Of a DNA stretch of 64,000 nt, positions 7,303 through 16,270 are shown piece after piece. This DNA is from Mycolicibacterium vulneris (GTDB lineage Bacteria; Actinomycetota; Actinomycetes; Mycobacteriales; Mycobacteriaceae). Numbering within the stretch: the stretch's first letter is position 1; each line of letters begins with the position of its first letter. A program made the translations under genes and the position numbers. The notes beneath the pieces are model-generated. The model was not told the origin of the DNA, ran no database searches, and saw only the letters and a list, made by a program, of their open reading frames with translations. The DNA lies in NCBI RefSeq assembly GCF_002104765.1, contig NZ_NCXM01000033.1, positions 1 through 64,000 on the forward strand. Reading direction: 5' to 3'.

Positions 7303-8942
7303 GCACGACAACACAGGAGCGGTCGCGCCCTCCGGCATCGCCTGCGCCGCAGCGGGGTTCAAACTTCACCGGAACGCTTGGGATGCTGCGGCTCAATCTG
7401 CGCCGCGACCGGATCTCGTTGCCGCTGTGGGTGTTGCTCCTGTCGGTGCCGTTGGCCACGGTGTACGTCGGCAGCATCGAAAAGGTCTACCCCACCGCGC
7501 CCGCCCGCGCCGCATTCGCGGCCTCCATCATGGCCAGTCCGGCCCAGCGCGCCCTCTACGGCCCGGTTTACAACGACAGCCTTGGCGCCGTGGGGATTTG
7601 GAAAGCCGGGATGTTCCACGTGCTGATCGCGGTGGCCGTCATCCTGACGGTGATCCGGCACACCCGGGCTGACGAGGAGACCGGCCGGACGGAATTAGTG
7701 GACTCGACCGCGGTCGGCCGCTATGCCAGCCTGAGCGCGGCGCTGATGCTGTCGTTCGGCGCCTCGATTGCTACCGGCGCGATCGGGGCGGCGGGGTTGC
7801 TGGCTACCAACGTCCCGGCCGCCGGGTCGCTGGCCTTCGGGGCGGCGCTGGCCTGCTCTGGCCTGGTCTTCACCGCCGTCGCCGCGGTGACCGCGCAGTT
7901 GTCGCCGAGCGCCCGGTTCGCCCGCGGTTCCGCGTTCGCCGTACTGGGAGCCGCGTTCACGCTGCGCGCCATCGGCGATGCGGGTGAGGGCACACTGTCG
8001 TGGCTCTCCCCACTGGGATGGTCGCTGCAGGTCAAGCCTTATGCCGGCGATCGGTGGTGGGTGCTGCTGCTGCATCTGGTGACGACGCTGGTGCTCACCG
8101 TCCTGGCGTATCGGCTGCTCGCCGGGCGTGATGTCGGCGCCGGGCTCGTCGCGGAACGCCCCGGCCCAGCTACCGCGGCGCCCACGCTGGGCAACGCCTT
8201 CGGCTTGAGCTGGCGGCTCAACCGCGCCGCGCTGCTGCTGTGGACCGTCGGGCTGTGCCTGTACGGCCTACTGATCGGCAGCCTGGTGCACGGCATCGGC
8301 GACGAGTTGGGCGATAGCGGCGTAGCACGCGACATCGTCGCGCGGATGGGCGGCACCACCGCCTTGGAGGAAGCCTTCATCGCCGTGGCGTTCACCATGA
8401 TGGCCATGGTGGCCGCCGCATTCGCCACCTCGCTCACCTTGCGGCTGCACCAGGAGGAATCGACCCAACGAGCCGAAACGGTGCTGGCCGGCGCGGTATC
8501 GCGAACCCGCTGGCTGACAAGTCATTTGGTCACCGCGCTCGCCGGATCCGCGGCGGCGATGCTGGCCAGCGGCGTGACCGCCGGTGTCGTCTACGGCGTC
8601 GCGGCCGGCGATGTCGGCGCCAAGCTGCCGATGGTCGTTGCCAGCGCTGCCGTCCAACTGCCCGCCGTGTGGCTGCTGTCGGCCGTGACGGTCTGCGTGT
8701 TCGGCTTTGCGCCGCGCCTGACGCCCGTGGCCTGGGGTGTGCTGGTCGGCTTCGTCGCCCTGTATCTGATCGGGTCGTTGGCCGGTTTCTCGCAGTGGTT
8801 GCTCGACCTGGAACCCTTCGCACACATTCCGCGGATCGGCACAGAATTCACCGTCGTACCGCTGTTATGGCTACTGGCCATCGACGTAGGGTTGGTGGTT
8901 CTGGGTGCCATAGCTTTTCGGCGCCGCGACCTCCGCTGGTAG
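7299..8942 (+). CDS. ABC transporter permease (efflux)
   Basis: 547-residue polytopic membrane protein with about twelve hydrophobic segments in two similar halves (roughly 30-265 and 290-545). Each half begins with a short amphipathic stretch (LGMLRLNLRRDRISLPLW; LSWRLNRAALLLW), so the permease looks like an internal duplication of a six-helix unit that could serve as a complete transmembrane domain. It starts at an ATGA overlap with the ATPase. Orthologue Rv1217c forms the exporter with Rv1218c. Confidence 0.9.
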   Translation: MSTTTQERSRPPASPAPQRGSNFTGTLGMLRLNLRRDRISLPLWVLLLSVPLATVYVGSIEKVYPTAPARAAFAASIMASPAQRALYGPVYNDSLGAVGIWKAGMFHVLIAVAVILTVIRHTRADEETGRTELVDSTAVGRYASLSAALMLSFGASIATGAIGAAGLLATNVPAAGSLAFGAALACSGLVFTAVAAVTAQLSPSARFARGSAFAVLGAAFTLRAIGDAGEGTLSWLSPLGWSLQVKPYAGDRWWVLLLHLVTTLVLTVLAYRLLAGRDVGAGLVAERPGPATAAPTLGNAFGLSWRLNRAALLLWTVGLCLYGLLIGSLVHGIGDELGDSGVARDIVARMGGTTALEEAFIAVAFTMMAMVAAAFATSLTLRLHQEESTQRAETVLAGAVSRTRWLTSHLVTALAGSAAAMLASGVTAGVVYGVAAGDVGAKLPMVVASAAVQLPAVWLLSAVTVCVFGFAPRLTPVAWGVLVGFVALYLIGSLAGFSQWLLDLEPFAHIPRIGTEFTVVPLLWLLAIDVGLVVLGAIAFRRRDLRW

Positions 8943-8949
8943 GACTGGG

Positions 8950-9624
8950 ATGAAAATCGGGATCAGGATCACGGCGACATCCCTGTGGGGCATTCTCTCC
9001 TGGATTTTGATCCTCCTCCTGCCGGCCGGCACCCTGCACTACTGGCAGGCGTGGGTCTTCATCGCCGTGTTCACGGTGGCGACCCTCGTCCCCGCCGTAT
9101 ACCTGGCCCGCGCCGATCCCGCGGCCCTGCAGCGCCGCATGCGCGCCGGCCCGCGGGCGGAACCCCGGACGGCTCAGAAGTTCATCATCGCCGGGTCGTT
9201 TTTCGCCCTGTTCGCGACGATGGTGTTCAGCGCGCTCGATCATCGGTTCGGCTGGTCATCGGTGCCGCCGTGGCTGTCGGTGCTCGGCGACGTGCTGGTG
9301 GCGACGGGCCTCGGCCTCGCCATGCTGGTGATCGTCCAGAACAGCTATGCCGGCGCCACAGTCACGGTGGAACGCGGCCAAACGGTCGTGTCCGACGGCC
9401 TCTACAAATTTGTGCGCCATCCGATGTACGTCGGCAACGTGATCATGATGATCGGTATCCCCCTGGCTCTCGGCTCGTACTGGGGATTGCTCTTCATCAT
9501 CCCGGGCACCGTCGGACTGACGCTGCGCATCCTCGATGAGGAAAAGCTGCTTCTCCGGGAATTGCCCGGATACCGCGAATACGCCGACCGCGTGCGCTAC
9601 CGGCTGGTGCCTTTCGTCTGGTAG
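8950..9624 (+). CDS. Isoprenylcysteine carboxyl methyltransferase-family membrane protein
   Basis: 224 residues with four or five transmembrane segments. The C-terminal catalytic region carries the family signature: GLYKFVRHPMYVGN, a hydrophobic pair, then the EEKLLLRELPGYREYADRVRYRL segment with its Glu and Arg/Tyr residues. Bacterial members methylate unidentified small or lipid substrates; prenylated-protein methylation is not implied. It lies 7 nt after the permease and is probably cotranscribed. Equivalent to Rv1216c. Confidence 0.82.
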   Translation: MKIGIRITATSLWGILSWILILLLPAGTLHYWQAWVFIAVFTVATLVPAVYLARADPAALQRRMRAGPRAEPRTAQKFIIAGSFFALFATMVFSALDHRFGWSSVPPWLSVLGDVLVATGLGLAMLVIVQNSYAGATVTVERGQTVVSDGLYKFVRHPMYVGNVIMMIGIPLALGSYWGLLFIIPGTVGLTLRILDEEKLLLRELPGYREYADRVRYRLVPFVW

Positions 9625-9647
9625 CCACCGGACCCGCTGCTTAGGTT

Positions 9648-11345
9648 ATGGAGGTGCTGCACCATCGGCGACCGGCCCCGGACCGCCCGTGGCGGCGCCC
9701 CGGCGCACTGCGGTATGCGTTGACCAGAATTCGCGGCGTCGCCAAGCCCCCCGTCACGGTCACCGACCCACCCCCGGATTTGCAGGTCGCGCGTGACGTG
9801 GCCGTCACCATGCGGGACGGAACGGTCCTGCGGATCAACGTCTTTCGCGAAGGGGGCGGGCCCGAAGCGCCCCGGCCGGTCATCCTGAGCATTCACCCGT
9901 ACGGCAAAGACAACCTGCCGACCCGGCGCGGCGACAACACGACGTTCTCGGTGCAGTACCGCGTGATACGCCAGCCGCAACCGGTGGCGTTTTCCACCCT
10001 CACCGGCTGGGAGGCACCGGATCCGGCATGGTGGACCGCCCACGGCTTCGTTGTGGTGAACGCCGACTCGCGCGGCTGCGGCCATTCGGACGGCACCGGG
10101 AACCTGTTGTCCCGCCGGGAAGCCGAGGACACCTACGACCTGGTGCAGTGGATCGCCGGACAACCGTGGAGCGACGGGAACGTGGTCATGCTCGGGGTGT
10201 CCTACCTGGCGATCAGCCAGTACGCCGTGGCCGCCCTTGCGCCGCCGGCGTTGCGGGCGATCTGCCCGTGGGAAGGCTTCACCGACGCCTACCGCGACCT
10301 GATGTTTCCCGGCGGCGTCCACGAGATCGGCTTCAGCCGGCTGTGGTCGCGCAACCTCAGTCGCGACACCCGGCAGGACTACGACCTCGCGCGGATGCAG
10401 GAGAACCACCCGCAGTGCGACGAGTTCTGGCGCTCGCTGACACCTGACCTGTCGGCGATCAAGGTCCCCATGCTGGTCTGCGGCAGCTTCTCGGACAACA
10501 ACCTGCACAGCCGCGGCTCGATGCGGGCATTTGTGCACGGCGGCTCCGACCACGCCCGGCTCTACACGCACCGCGGGGGCAAGTGGACCACCTTCTACTC
10601 CGACGCGGCGCGCGCCGAGCAGCTGAAGTTCTTTCGCGATGTGCTGGACGGCGCCCCCGCCGCGCGCAGTGTGCGCCTGGAAGTGCGCGAGGACCGCGAC
10701 ACCATCACCGCGGTGCGCGAAGAGGCCGAATGGCCGCTGGCCCGCACGCGTTGGCGCCCACTGTATCTGGGCGATGCCGGCGCGCTGACGGCCGAACAGC
10801 CCGCGACGCCCGGCTGCATCGAGTTCGGAACACGTTCCGGTGCAGCATCTTTCGCCTGGATCGTAGCCGAGGACGTCGAGCTGACCGGTCCGATGGTGGC
10901 CCGGCTGTGGGTCGAGCTGAGCGGCTGCGACGACGCGAACCTGTTCGTCGGTGTGGAGAAGTGGCGCGGTGGGCGGTTCGTCGGTTTCGAGGGGTCCTAT
11001 GGCTACGGCCGCGATCGGGTGACCAGCGGGTGGCAGCGAGTTGCGCTGCGCGCCCTGGACCCCGAGCTGTCCCGGCCGGCCGAACCCGTCATCGCGGGCG
11101 TCGATCCACGGCCGCTGGCGGCCGGCGAGTTGGCCGCGGTCGAGGTGGAGCTGGGCCCGTCGGCGACGCTGTTCCGCGCCGGCGAGCAGCTGCGGCTGGT
11201 GGTCGCCGCGCGCTGGCTGTCCCCGAGAAACCCACTCACCGGCCAGTTTCCGGCGTGGTACCAGGGCTCGCCGCGCGGCCGCGTCACGTTGCACTGGGGT
11301 CCGCAACACGAGGCCCACGTGCTGGTTCCGGAGATCCCGGGCTAG
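9648..11345 (+). CDS. CocE/NonD-family (X-Pro dipeptidyl-peptidase-like) serine hydrolase
   Basis: 565 residues. An alpha/beta-hydrolase domain holds DSRGCGHSDG, the nucleophile elbow GVSYLA (Ser185), an Asp in CGSFSDNN and a His in YTHRGGKW. The C-terminal third (about 330-560) is the beta-rich galactose-binding-like domain of the family, ending in the usual LRLVVAARW region. Substrate unknown; ester or amide hydrolysis expected. The equivalent gene is Rv1215c. Its stop codon overlaps the glgC stop on the opposite strand (CTAG at 11342-11345). Confidence 0.87.
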   Translation: MEVLHHRRPAPDRPWRRPGALRYALTRIRGVAKPPVTVTDPPPDLQVARDVAVTMRDGTVLRINVFREGGGPEAPRPVILSIHPYGKDNLPTRRGDNTTFSVQYRVIRQPQPVAFSTLTGWEAPDPAWWTAHGFVVVNADSRGCGHSDGTGNLLSRREAEDTYDLVQWIAGQPWSDGNVVMLGVSYLAISQYAVAALAPPALRAICPWEGFTDAYRDLMFPGGVHEIGFSRLWSRNLSRDTRQDYDLARMQENHPQCDEFWRSLTPDLSAIKVPMLVCGSFSDNNLHSRGSMRAFVHGGSDHARLYTHRGGKWTTFYSDAARAEQLKFFRDVLDGAPAARSVRLEVREDRDTITAVREEAEWPLARTRWRPLYLGDAGALTAEQPATPGCIEFGTRSGAASFAWIVAEDVELTGPMVARLWVELSGCDDANLFVGVEKWRGGRFVGFEGSYGYGRDRVTSGWQRVALRALDPELSRPAEPVIAGVDPRPLAAGELAAVEVELGPSATLFRAGEQLRLVVAARWLSPRNPLTGQFPAWYQGSPRGRVTLHWGPQHEAHVLVPEIPG

Positions 11346-12556
11346 ATCCAGACGCCCTTGCCCACGGCGACGACACCGCCGGCGCTGATCGCGAAGCGCT
11401 CGCGGTCCTTTTCCAGATCCACGCCCACCATCTCGCCCGGCCCGACGACGACGTTCTTGTCCAGGATTGCGTGGCGCACCACCGCGCCGCGGCCGACGCG
11501 GGCGCCGGGCATGATCACGCTGCCCTCCACGATCGCGCCGTCGTCAACCACCACGTTGGACGACAGCACCGAGTTGCGCACCGAGGCCGCCGAGATGATG
11601 CTGCCCGCGCCCACCACCGACTCCTGCGCGGAACCGCCGTTGACGAACTTGGCCGGCGCCAGGTTCTCCGACTCGCCGCGGATCGGCCAGCGCTTGTTGT
11701 ACAGGTTGAAGACCGGATGCACCGACACCAGATCCATGTGCGCGTCGTAGAACGCGTCCAGCGTTCCCACGTCCCGCCAGTAGGCGCGGTCACGATCGGT
11801 GGCGCCGGGCACCTCGTTGTCGCTGAAGTCGTACACGGCGGCCATCCCGTCGTCGACCAGTCGCGGGATGATGTCGCCGCCCATGTCGTGATCGGAATGG
11901 TCGTCGTCGGCGTCCGCGCGGATCGCGTCGATGAGCACCTTGGTGGTGAAGATGTAGTTGCCCATCGACACGAACGTCTGCTCGGGGTCGTCCGGGGTGC
12001 CCGGCGGATCCAGTGGCTTCTCCACGAACTCGCGGATGCGGCTCGACTCGTCGGAGTCGATGCAGCCGAACGCGGTGGCTTCGCTGCGGGGCACCCGGAT
12101 GCCGGCCACCGTCGCGCCCGCGCCGCTGTCGATGTGGAACCGGACCATCTGCTCGGGGTCCATCCGGTACACGTGGTCAGCACCGAAAACCACGATGTAG
12201 TCGGGGTCTTCGTCATAGATCAGGTTGAGCGACTGATAGATCGCGTCGGCCGAGCCGGTGTACCATCTCGGGCCGAGTCGCTGCTGGGCGGGCACCGGGG
12301 TGATGTACTCGCCGGCCAGGCCGGACAGCCGCCAGTTCTGCGAAATGTGACGGTCCAGTGAATGCGACTTGTACTGGGTGAGAACGCAGACGCGCAGATA
12401 CCGGGCATTGACGAGGTTGGACAGGACGAAGTCGATCAGACGGTAGGCGCCCCCGAAGGGAACCGCGGGCTTGGCGCGGTCCGCGGTCAGCGGATACAGC
12501 CGCTTGCCCTCACCGCCGGCCAGGACGATGCCCAGCACGTGTGGCGCTTCCCTCAT
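11342..12556 (-). CDS. glgC: Glucose-1-phosphate adenylyltransferase
   Basis: Makes ADP-glucose from glucose-1-phosphate and ATP for alpha-glucan synthesis. The nucleotidyltransferase domain starts with VLAGGEGKRLYPL (pyrophosphorylase signature) and contains KPAVPFGGAYRLIDF and GADHVYRMD; the C-terminal part is a left-handed beta-helix with hexapeptide repeats. The ATG at 12556 gives 404 residues, the same as Rv1213; longer frames upstream run into the divergent glgM promoter and are unlikely. GlgC and GlgM act in sequence in the mycobacterial GlgE pathway. Confidence 0.95.
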   Translation of the reverse strand: MREAPHVLGIVLAGGEGKRLYPLTADRAKPAVPFGGAYRLIDFVLSNLVNARYLRVCVLTQYKSHSLDRHISQNWRLSGLAGEYITPVPAQQRLGPRWYTGSADAIYQSLNLIYDEDPDYIVVFGADHVYRMDPEQMVRFHIDSGAGATVAGIRVPRSEATAFGCIDSDESSRIREFVEKPLDPPGTPDDPEQTFVSMGNYIFTTKVLIDAIRADADDDHSDHDMGGDIIPRLVDDGMAAVYDFSDNEVPGATDRDRAYWRDVGTLDAFYDAHMDLVSVHPVFNLYNKRWPIRGESENLAPAKFVNGGSAQESVVGAGSIISAASVRNSVLSSNVVVDDGAIVEGSVIMPGARVGRGAVVRHAILDKNVVVGPGEMVGVDLEKDRERFAISAGGVVAVGKGVWI

Positions 12557-12726
12557 GTTGTCAAACCTATCGGCCGTTGCGAAGGGCTGCCAGGGGGAAG
12601 GGGTGATTGGCGGAGTTCTGTGGGGCTGTCTGTCAAGGTATTTGGCCGCGCACGCCGCGAAGATCGCGCCGGCGGTGTGGTGAACCCGACTCGCGGCGGG
12701 CCCCCTCGCCGAACTACCGTTCGGGT

Positions 12727-13890
12727 ATGCGGGTGGCGATGATGACGCGGGAGTACCCACCAGAGGTCTACGGCGGAGCGGGCGTACACGTCACCGAGCT
12801 CGTCGCCCAGCTGCGCCGGCTGTGCGCGGTCGACGTGCATTGCATGGGCGCACCGCGCCCGGGCGCCCACGTGCACGAGCCCGACCCGCGGCTGCAGGGC
12901 GCCAACGCGGCGATGTCGACCCTGTCGGCCGACCTGATGATGGCCAACGCGGCGTCGGAGGCCGACGTGGTGCATTCGCACACCTGGTACACCGGCATGG
13001 CCGGGCATCTGGCCGCGCTGCTCTACGGCGTCCCGCACGTCTTGACCGCGCATTCGCTCGAGCCGCTGCGCCCGTGGAAGGCCGAACAACTCGGTGGGGG
13101 CTACCGGATCTCGAGCTGGGTCGAACAGACCGCTGTGCTGGCCGCGGACGCCGTCATCGCGGTCAGCTCCGCGATGCGCGAGGACGTCCTGCGTGTCTAT
13201 CCCACACTGGATCCCAGCGCGGTGCACGTCATCCGCAACGGCGTCGACACCGACGTCTGGTACCCGGCGGGGCCGGTGCGAAGCGGATCGATGCTGACCG
13301 AACTCGGCGTCGATCCATCCCGGCCCATCGTGGTGTTCGTGGGCCGGATCACGCGGCAGAAGGGGCTGGCGCACCTGGTGGCCGCCGCCCACCGGTTCAG
13401 CCCGGAGACGCAGGTGGTGTTATGCGCCGGCGCCCCCGACACCCCGGAGATCGCCGAGGAGATCCGCGACGCCGTGGCCGCGCTGTCCCGCAGCCGCACC
13501 GGGGTGTTCTGGATCCGGGAGATGCTACCCATCGGGGAGTTGCGCGAAATCCTTTCGGCGGCATCCGTTTTCGTATGTCCGTCGGTGTACGAGCCGTTGG
13601 GTATCGTGAATTTGGAGGCGATGGCCTGCTCGACGGCGGTGGTGGCGTCCAATGTCGGCGGCATCCCGGAGGTGGTCGCCGACGGGATCACCGGGACGCT
13701 GGTGCATTACGACCCGGACGACGCGCAGGGCTATCAGACCGGGTTGGCCAAAGCGGTCAACGAGCTGATCGCCGACCGCGACAAAGCGCAGCGCTACGGT
13801 AAGGCGGGACGCCAGCGCTGCGTCGAAGAGTTCTCCTGGGCCCACGTCGCCGAGCAGACCCTGGAGATCTATCGGAAGGTGTGTGCGTAG
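12727..13890 (+). CDS. glgM: ADP-glucose-dependent maltose-1-phosphate synthase / GT4 glycosyltransferase
   Basis: 387-residue GT4 glycosyltransferase (formerly called glgA, Rv1212c). It has the N-terminal glycine-rich acceptor motif YPPEVYGGAGVHV, central IRNGVDTDVWYP, and the GT-B nucleotide-sugar region FVGRITRQKGL plus the EPLGIVNLEAMACSTAVVAS E-x7-E motif. In mycobacteria it makes maltose-1-phosphate from ADP-glucose and glucose-1-phosphate for GlgE. The ATG at 12727 fits the family start. Divergent from glgC across 170 bp that must hold both promoters. Confidence 0.93.
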   Translation: MRVAMMTREYPPEVYGGAGVHVTELVAQLRRLCAVDVHCMGAPRPGAHVHEPDPRLQGANAAMSTLSADLMMANAASEADVVHSHTWYTGMAGHLAALLYGVPHVLTAHSLEPLRPWKAEQLGGGYRISSWVEQTAVLAADAVIAVSSAMREDVLRVYPTLDPSAVHVIRNGVDTDVWYPAGPVRSGSMLTELGVDPSRPIVVFVGRITRQKGLAHLVAAAHRFSPETQVVLCAGAPDTPEIAEEIRDAVAALSRSRTGVFWIREMLPIGELREILSAASVFVCPSVYEPLGIVNLEAMACSTAVVASNVGGIPEVVADGITGTLVHYDPDDAQGYQTGLAKAVNELIADRDKAQRYGKAGRQRCVEEFSWAHVAEQTLEIYRKVCA

Positions 13891-13891
13891 C

Positions 13892-13914
13892 GCCGCCGAC
13901 ATCCGTTCGGCGGC
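13892..13914. terminator. Bidirectional hairpin between glgM and the DUF3117 gene
   Basis: An 8-bp perfect stem (GCCGCCGA / TCGGCGGC) with a 7-nt loop sits between two convergent stop codons (13890 and 13920). There is no U-tract, as usual for mycobacterial terminators. Confidence 0.55.
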
Positions 13915-13919
13915 AAGCC

Positions 13920-14093
13920 CTAGCTGGAGCTCGTGACGCCCTTGAGTTCGTCACCGAGGGCAGCCGCTTCGTCGGGCGTCAGCTCGACGACAAGTCGACC
14001 GCCTCCCTCAAGTGGTACCCGCATCACGATGCCGCGCCCCTCCTTTGTTGCTTCCAGAGGACCGTCTCCGGTCCGGGGCTTCATCGCCGCCAT
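13920..14093 (-). CDS. DUF3117 small conserved protein
   Basis: 57-residue protein beginning MAAMKPRTGDGPLEATKEGR, which is characteristic of DUF3117, a short strongly conserved actinobacterial family of unknown role. The rest is beta-rich with the LEGGGRLVVELTPDEAAAL segment. The ATG at 14093 is preceded by a good GGAGGG ribosome-binding site eight bases away, so longer upstream frames are rejected. Equivalent to Rv1211. Confidence 0.88.
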   Translation of the reverse strand: MAAMKPRTGDGPLEATKEGRGIVMRVPLEGGGRLVVELTPDEAAALGDELKGVTSSS

Positions 14094-14256
14094 CGAGTGC
14101 TCCCTCCAGGTAGCTGGCCCGCCCGTGCGGACCTGGTCGGCGCCGAGCATGCCCTGCCAGCGAACTTCAAGCCATGCCCGGCATCGAACTGCCTTATCAC
14201 CCCTCCATTGTTCCCTATCCAGGTCACCACTTGTACAAAGACCCACAACTGTGTGC

Positions 14257-14841
14257 TCAGCGCGCGGTGGCGGGCACCCAGCAACCGCGAATATGGTCGT
14301 CGACCATGCCGGTCGCCTGCATCAGCGCATAAGCGGTGGTCGGGCCGACGAAGCGGAAGCCGCGCCGCTTGAGTTCACGGGCCATGGCCTTCGATTCGTC
14401 AGTGGCCGAGGGGATTTGGGAGGGGTCAGCCGGCCGGGACCGCGGCGACGGCGCAAACGACCACAGCAGGTCCGCCAGGTCCGCCGGAGTTCCCAGTTCA
14501 GCCGCGGCCCGGGCATTGGCGATCGTCGACTCGATCTTGGCGCGGTTGCGCACGATTCCCTGATCCGCCATCAGCCGCTGCACGTCTGCGTCGGTGTAAT
14601 CGGCGACCTCGGCGATGTCGAACCGGGCGAACGCACGCCGGAAATTCTCCCGTTTACGCAGGATAATGAGCCAGGACAGGCCACTTTGAAAGGCCTCCAG
14701 GCTCATCCGCTCGAACAACGCGACCCCGTCGCGCACCGGCTGGCCCCATTCACGGTCGTGGTAGTCGCGATAGAGCTCGAAATCGGGTCCTGGTCGCACG
14801 GTCGCCCAGCTGCAGCGAACCAGCCCGTCGTCTTCACTCAC
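14257..14841 (-). CDS. tagA: DNA-3-methyladenine glycosylase I
   Basis: Base-excision repair enzyme removing 3-methyladenine. The zinc-snap ligands of the Tag family are present: Cys10 (RCSW), His28 (DYHDREWG) and the C-terminal HIRGC pair. The WGQPVRDGVALFERMSLE and GLSWLIILRKRENF segments are family signatures. 194 residues, close to Rv1210 and E. coli Tag. Its ATG overlaps the stop of the upstream gene by four bases (ATGA), so the two are cotranscribed. Confidence 0.93.
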   Translation of the reverse strand: MSEDDGLVRCSWATVRPGPDFELYRDYHDREWGQPVRDGVALFERMSLEAFQSGLSWLIILRKRENFRRAFARFDIAEVADYTDADVQRLMADQGIVRNRAKIESTIANARAAAELGTPADLADLLWSFAPSPRSRPADPSQIPSATDESKAMARELKRRGFRFVGPTTAYALMQATGMVDDHIRGCWVPATAR

Positions 14842-15185
14842 ACTGAGTCCTGACGATCCTCACCGTCGTCTGGTTCCCCGGCTCCGCCCTCAACCTCCGG
14901 CCCGGCGTGCACCGCGGCCAGCTGGCCGCGCAGCGCCTCGAGCTCGCGCGCCAGCCGATCCAGCACCCAGTCCACCTCACTGGTCTTGTAACCGCGCAGG
15001 ACCTGGGTGAACTTGACGGCGTCGACGTCGGAGCCGGTCACCCCGAACGCGGGCAGCACCGTGGCCGTCGTCCCCCGGGGCAGGGGCGGCAGCTGCTCGC
15101 CGCGACCGAACAACAGGCTGGCCGCGCCGAACAGGACGATCGCCACCAGCACCAGGACCACCAGGTACAGCAACACCAACGCCAC
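14838..15185 (-). CDS. Small membrane protein with DivIVA-like segment
   Basis: 115 residues: one N-terminal transmembrane helix (about 3-25), then a cytosolic stretch with VKFTQVLRGYKTSEVDWVLDRLARELEAL, which is the G-Y-x5-V-D motif of the DivIVA N-terminal domain followed by a short coiled coil and an acidic tail. In DivIVA this element binds curved membrane or partner proteins. Equivalent to Rv1209. Function unknown; coupled to tagA. Confidence 0.8.
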   Translation of the reverse strand: MALVLLYLVVLVLVAIVLFGAASLLFGRGEQLPPLPRGTTATVLPAFGVTGSDVDAVKFTQVLRGYKTSEVDWVLDRLARELEALRGQLAAVHAGPEVEGGAGEPDDGEDRQDSV

Positions 15186-15244
15186 GTGCTCGATACTGCC
15201 CTATGCCACCGACACCGCGACGTTCAGCGTGACCGCGTCGGGAC

Positions 15245-16270
15245 CTACCGCGGCCTGAGCACCTGCATCGGCGGCCGGTCCGCCAGCGACACCGGCGAGG
15301 TGCGCTGGGTGTAGCCCTGAAAGTCGGAGCCGTCGGAGCCGTCGGAGCCGTCGGCGACGAACTGGGTCAGCCCGATGCCGGAGTCCGGGACGCCGCAGCG
15401 CGACAGCAGGGTCGCGATGATCTGGCGGCTCATCACGCCCAGCTCGGCCAGCGGCCGGTTGCGGTGCGCGCGCACGCCCAGGTTTACCTGGGCGATCGCG
15501 TCCAGGCCCAGCCGGTCGAAGGTGTCCACCAGCAGGCCGATCTCGACGCCGTAGCCCGGCGCGAACGGCAGCGAGGTCAGCAGCTCACGGCTGGCCGCGT
15601 ACTCGCCACCCAGCGGCTGCACCACGCAGCCCAGCTCCGGACGCAGCGCCGCAAGCAAGGGCCGGGCCACCAGCTCGGTGACGCGCCCGCCGCCGGTGGC
15701 GCTGACGTCGCCGCCGACATCGCCGACGTCGCTGAGCTCGCTGCCCCGCAGGGGCCGTCGGTAGAAGCTTTTGACCAGGTGAATGCCGTCGCCGGTGAGC
15801 ATCGGGCCGACCAGCCACGGCACGAACATGGGGTGCGGGTCGATCAGGTCGGAGTCCACGAACACCACGATGTCGCCGCTGGTGGCCGCCAGCGAGCGCC
15901 ACAACGCCTCGCCCTTTCCGGGACGTGTCGGCACCTCGGGCAGGGCTTGCTCGCGGCTGACGACGCGGGCGCCCGCGGCGACGGCACGGATCTCGGTGTC
16001 GTCGGTGGAGCCCGAATCGAGGACGATCAGCTCGTCGACCAGCCCATCGACCAGCGGTGAGATGCTTTCGATCACCGACTCGATGGTTTCTTCCTCGTTG
16101 AGGGCCGGCAGAACCACGGAGATGGTCCGCCCGGCCTTGGCGGCTTCGAGTTCGGCCATGGTCCAGCTGGGCCGGTTCCGCCTGTCGTTGGCCAGCCACA
16201 CGTCTCCGGGCCGGGCGGCGAGCGCCCTGTCCTTGGCGAGGTCACCGGCGAACAGATCCGATGCGGTCAT
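15245..16270 (-). CDS. gpgS: Glucosyl-3-phosphoglycerate synthase
   Basis: GT81 enzyme that starts 6-O-methylglucosyl lipopolysaccharide synthesis by joining glucose from a nucleotide donor to 3-phosphoglycerate. It has SVVLPALNEEETIE at the N-terminal nucleotide site, VFVDSDL (the DSD metal motif), and the ELGCVVQPLGGEYAASRE acceptor region. The ATG at 16270 overlaps the folP2 stop (ATGA). At 341 residues it is slightly longer than Rv1208 because of an insertion after residue 30, an extra SDVGDVGGDV stretch and a triple Asp-Gly-Ser repeat near the C-terminus. Confidence 0.94.
   Translation of the reverse strand: MTASDLFAGDLAKDRALAARPGDVWLANDRRNRPSWTMAELEAAKAGRTISVVLPALNEEETIESVIESISPLVDGLVDELIVLDSGSTDDTEIRAVAAGARVVSREQALPEVPTRPGKGEALWRSLAATSGDIVVFVDSDLIDPHPMFVPWLVGPMLTGDGIHLVKSFYRRPLRGSELSDVGDVGGDVSATGGGRVTELVARPLLAALRPELGCVVQPLGGEYAASRELLTSLPFAPGYGVEIGLLVDTFDRLGLDAIAQVNLGVRAHRNRPLAELGVMSRQIIATLLSRCGVPDSGIGLTQFVADGSDGSDGSDFQGYTQRTSPVSLADRPPMQVLRPR
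15323..15349. repeat. Three tandem 9-bp units inside gpgS
   Basis: GTCGGAGCC is repeated three times without mismatch, encoding three Asp-Gly-Ser (DGS) units close to the GpgS C-terminus. The 9-bp unit keeps the frame whatever the copy number. Confidence 0.9.

Noticed and set aside
9597..11318. Minus-strand frame opposite the CocE-type hydrolase
   Set aside because: No motifs; the plus-strand frame has a complete catalytic triad.
12557..12760. Longer N-terminus for glgC
   Set aside because: The extension overlaps the divergent glgM start and is unlike the family; the ATG at 12556 gives the exact expected length.
15323..15349. CRISPR or other spaced repeat array
   Set aside because: Repeats are contiguous 9-mers inside a coding region with no spacers.
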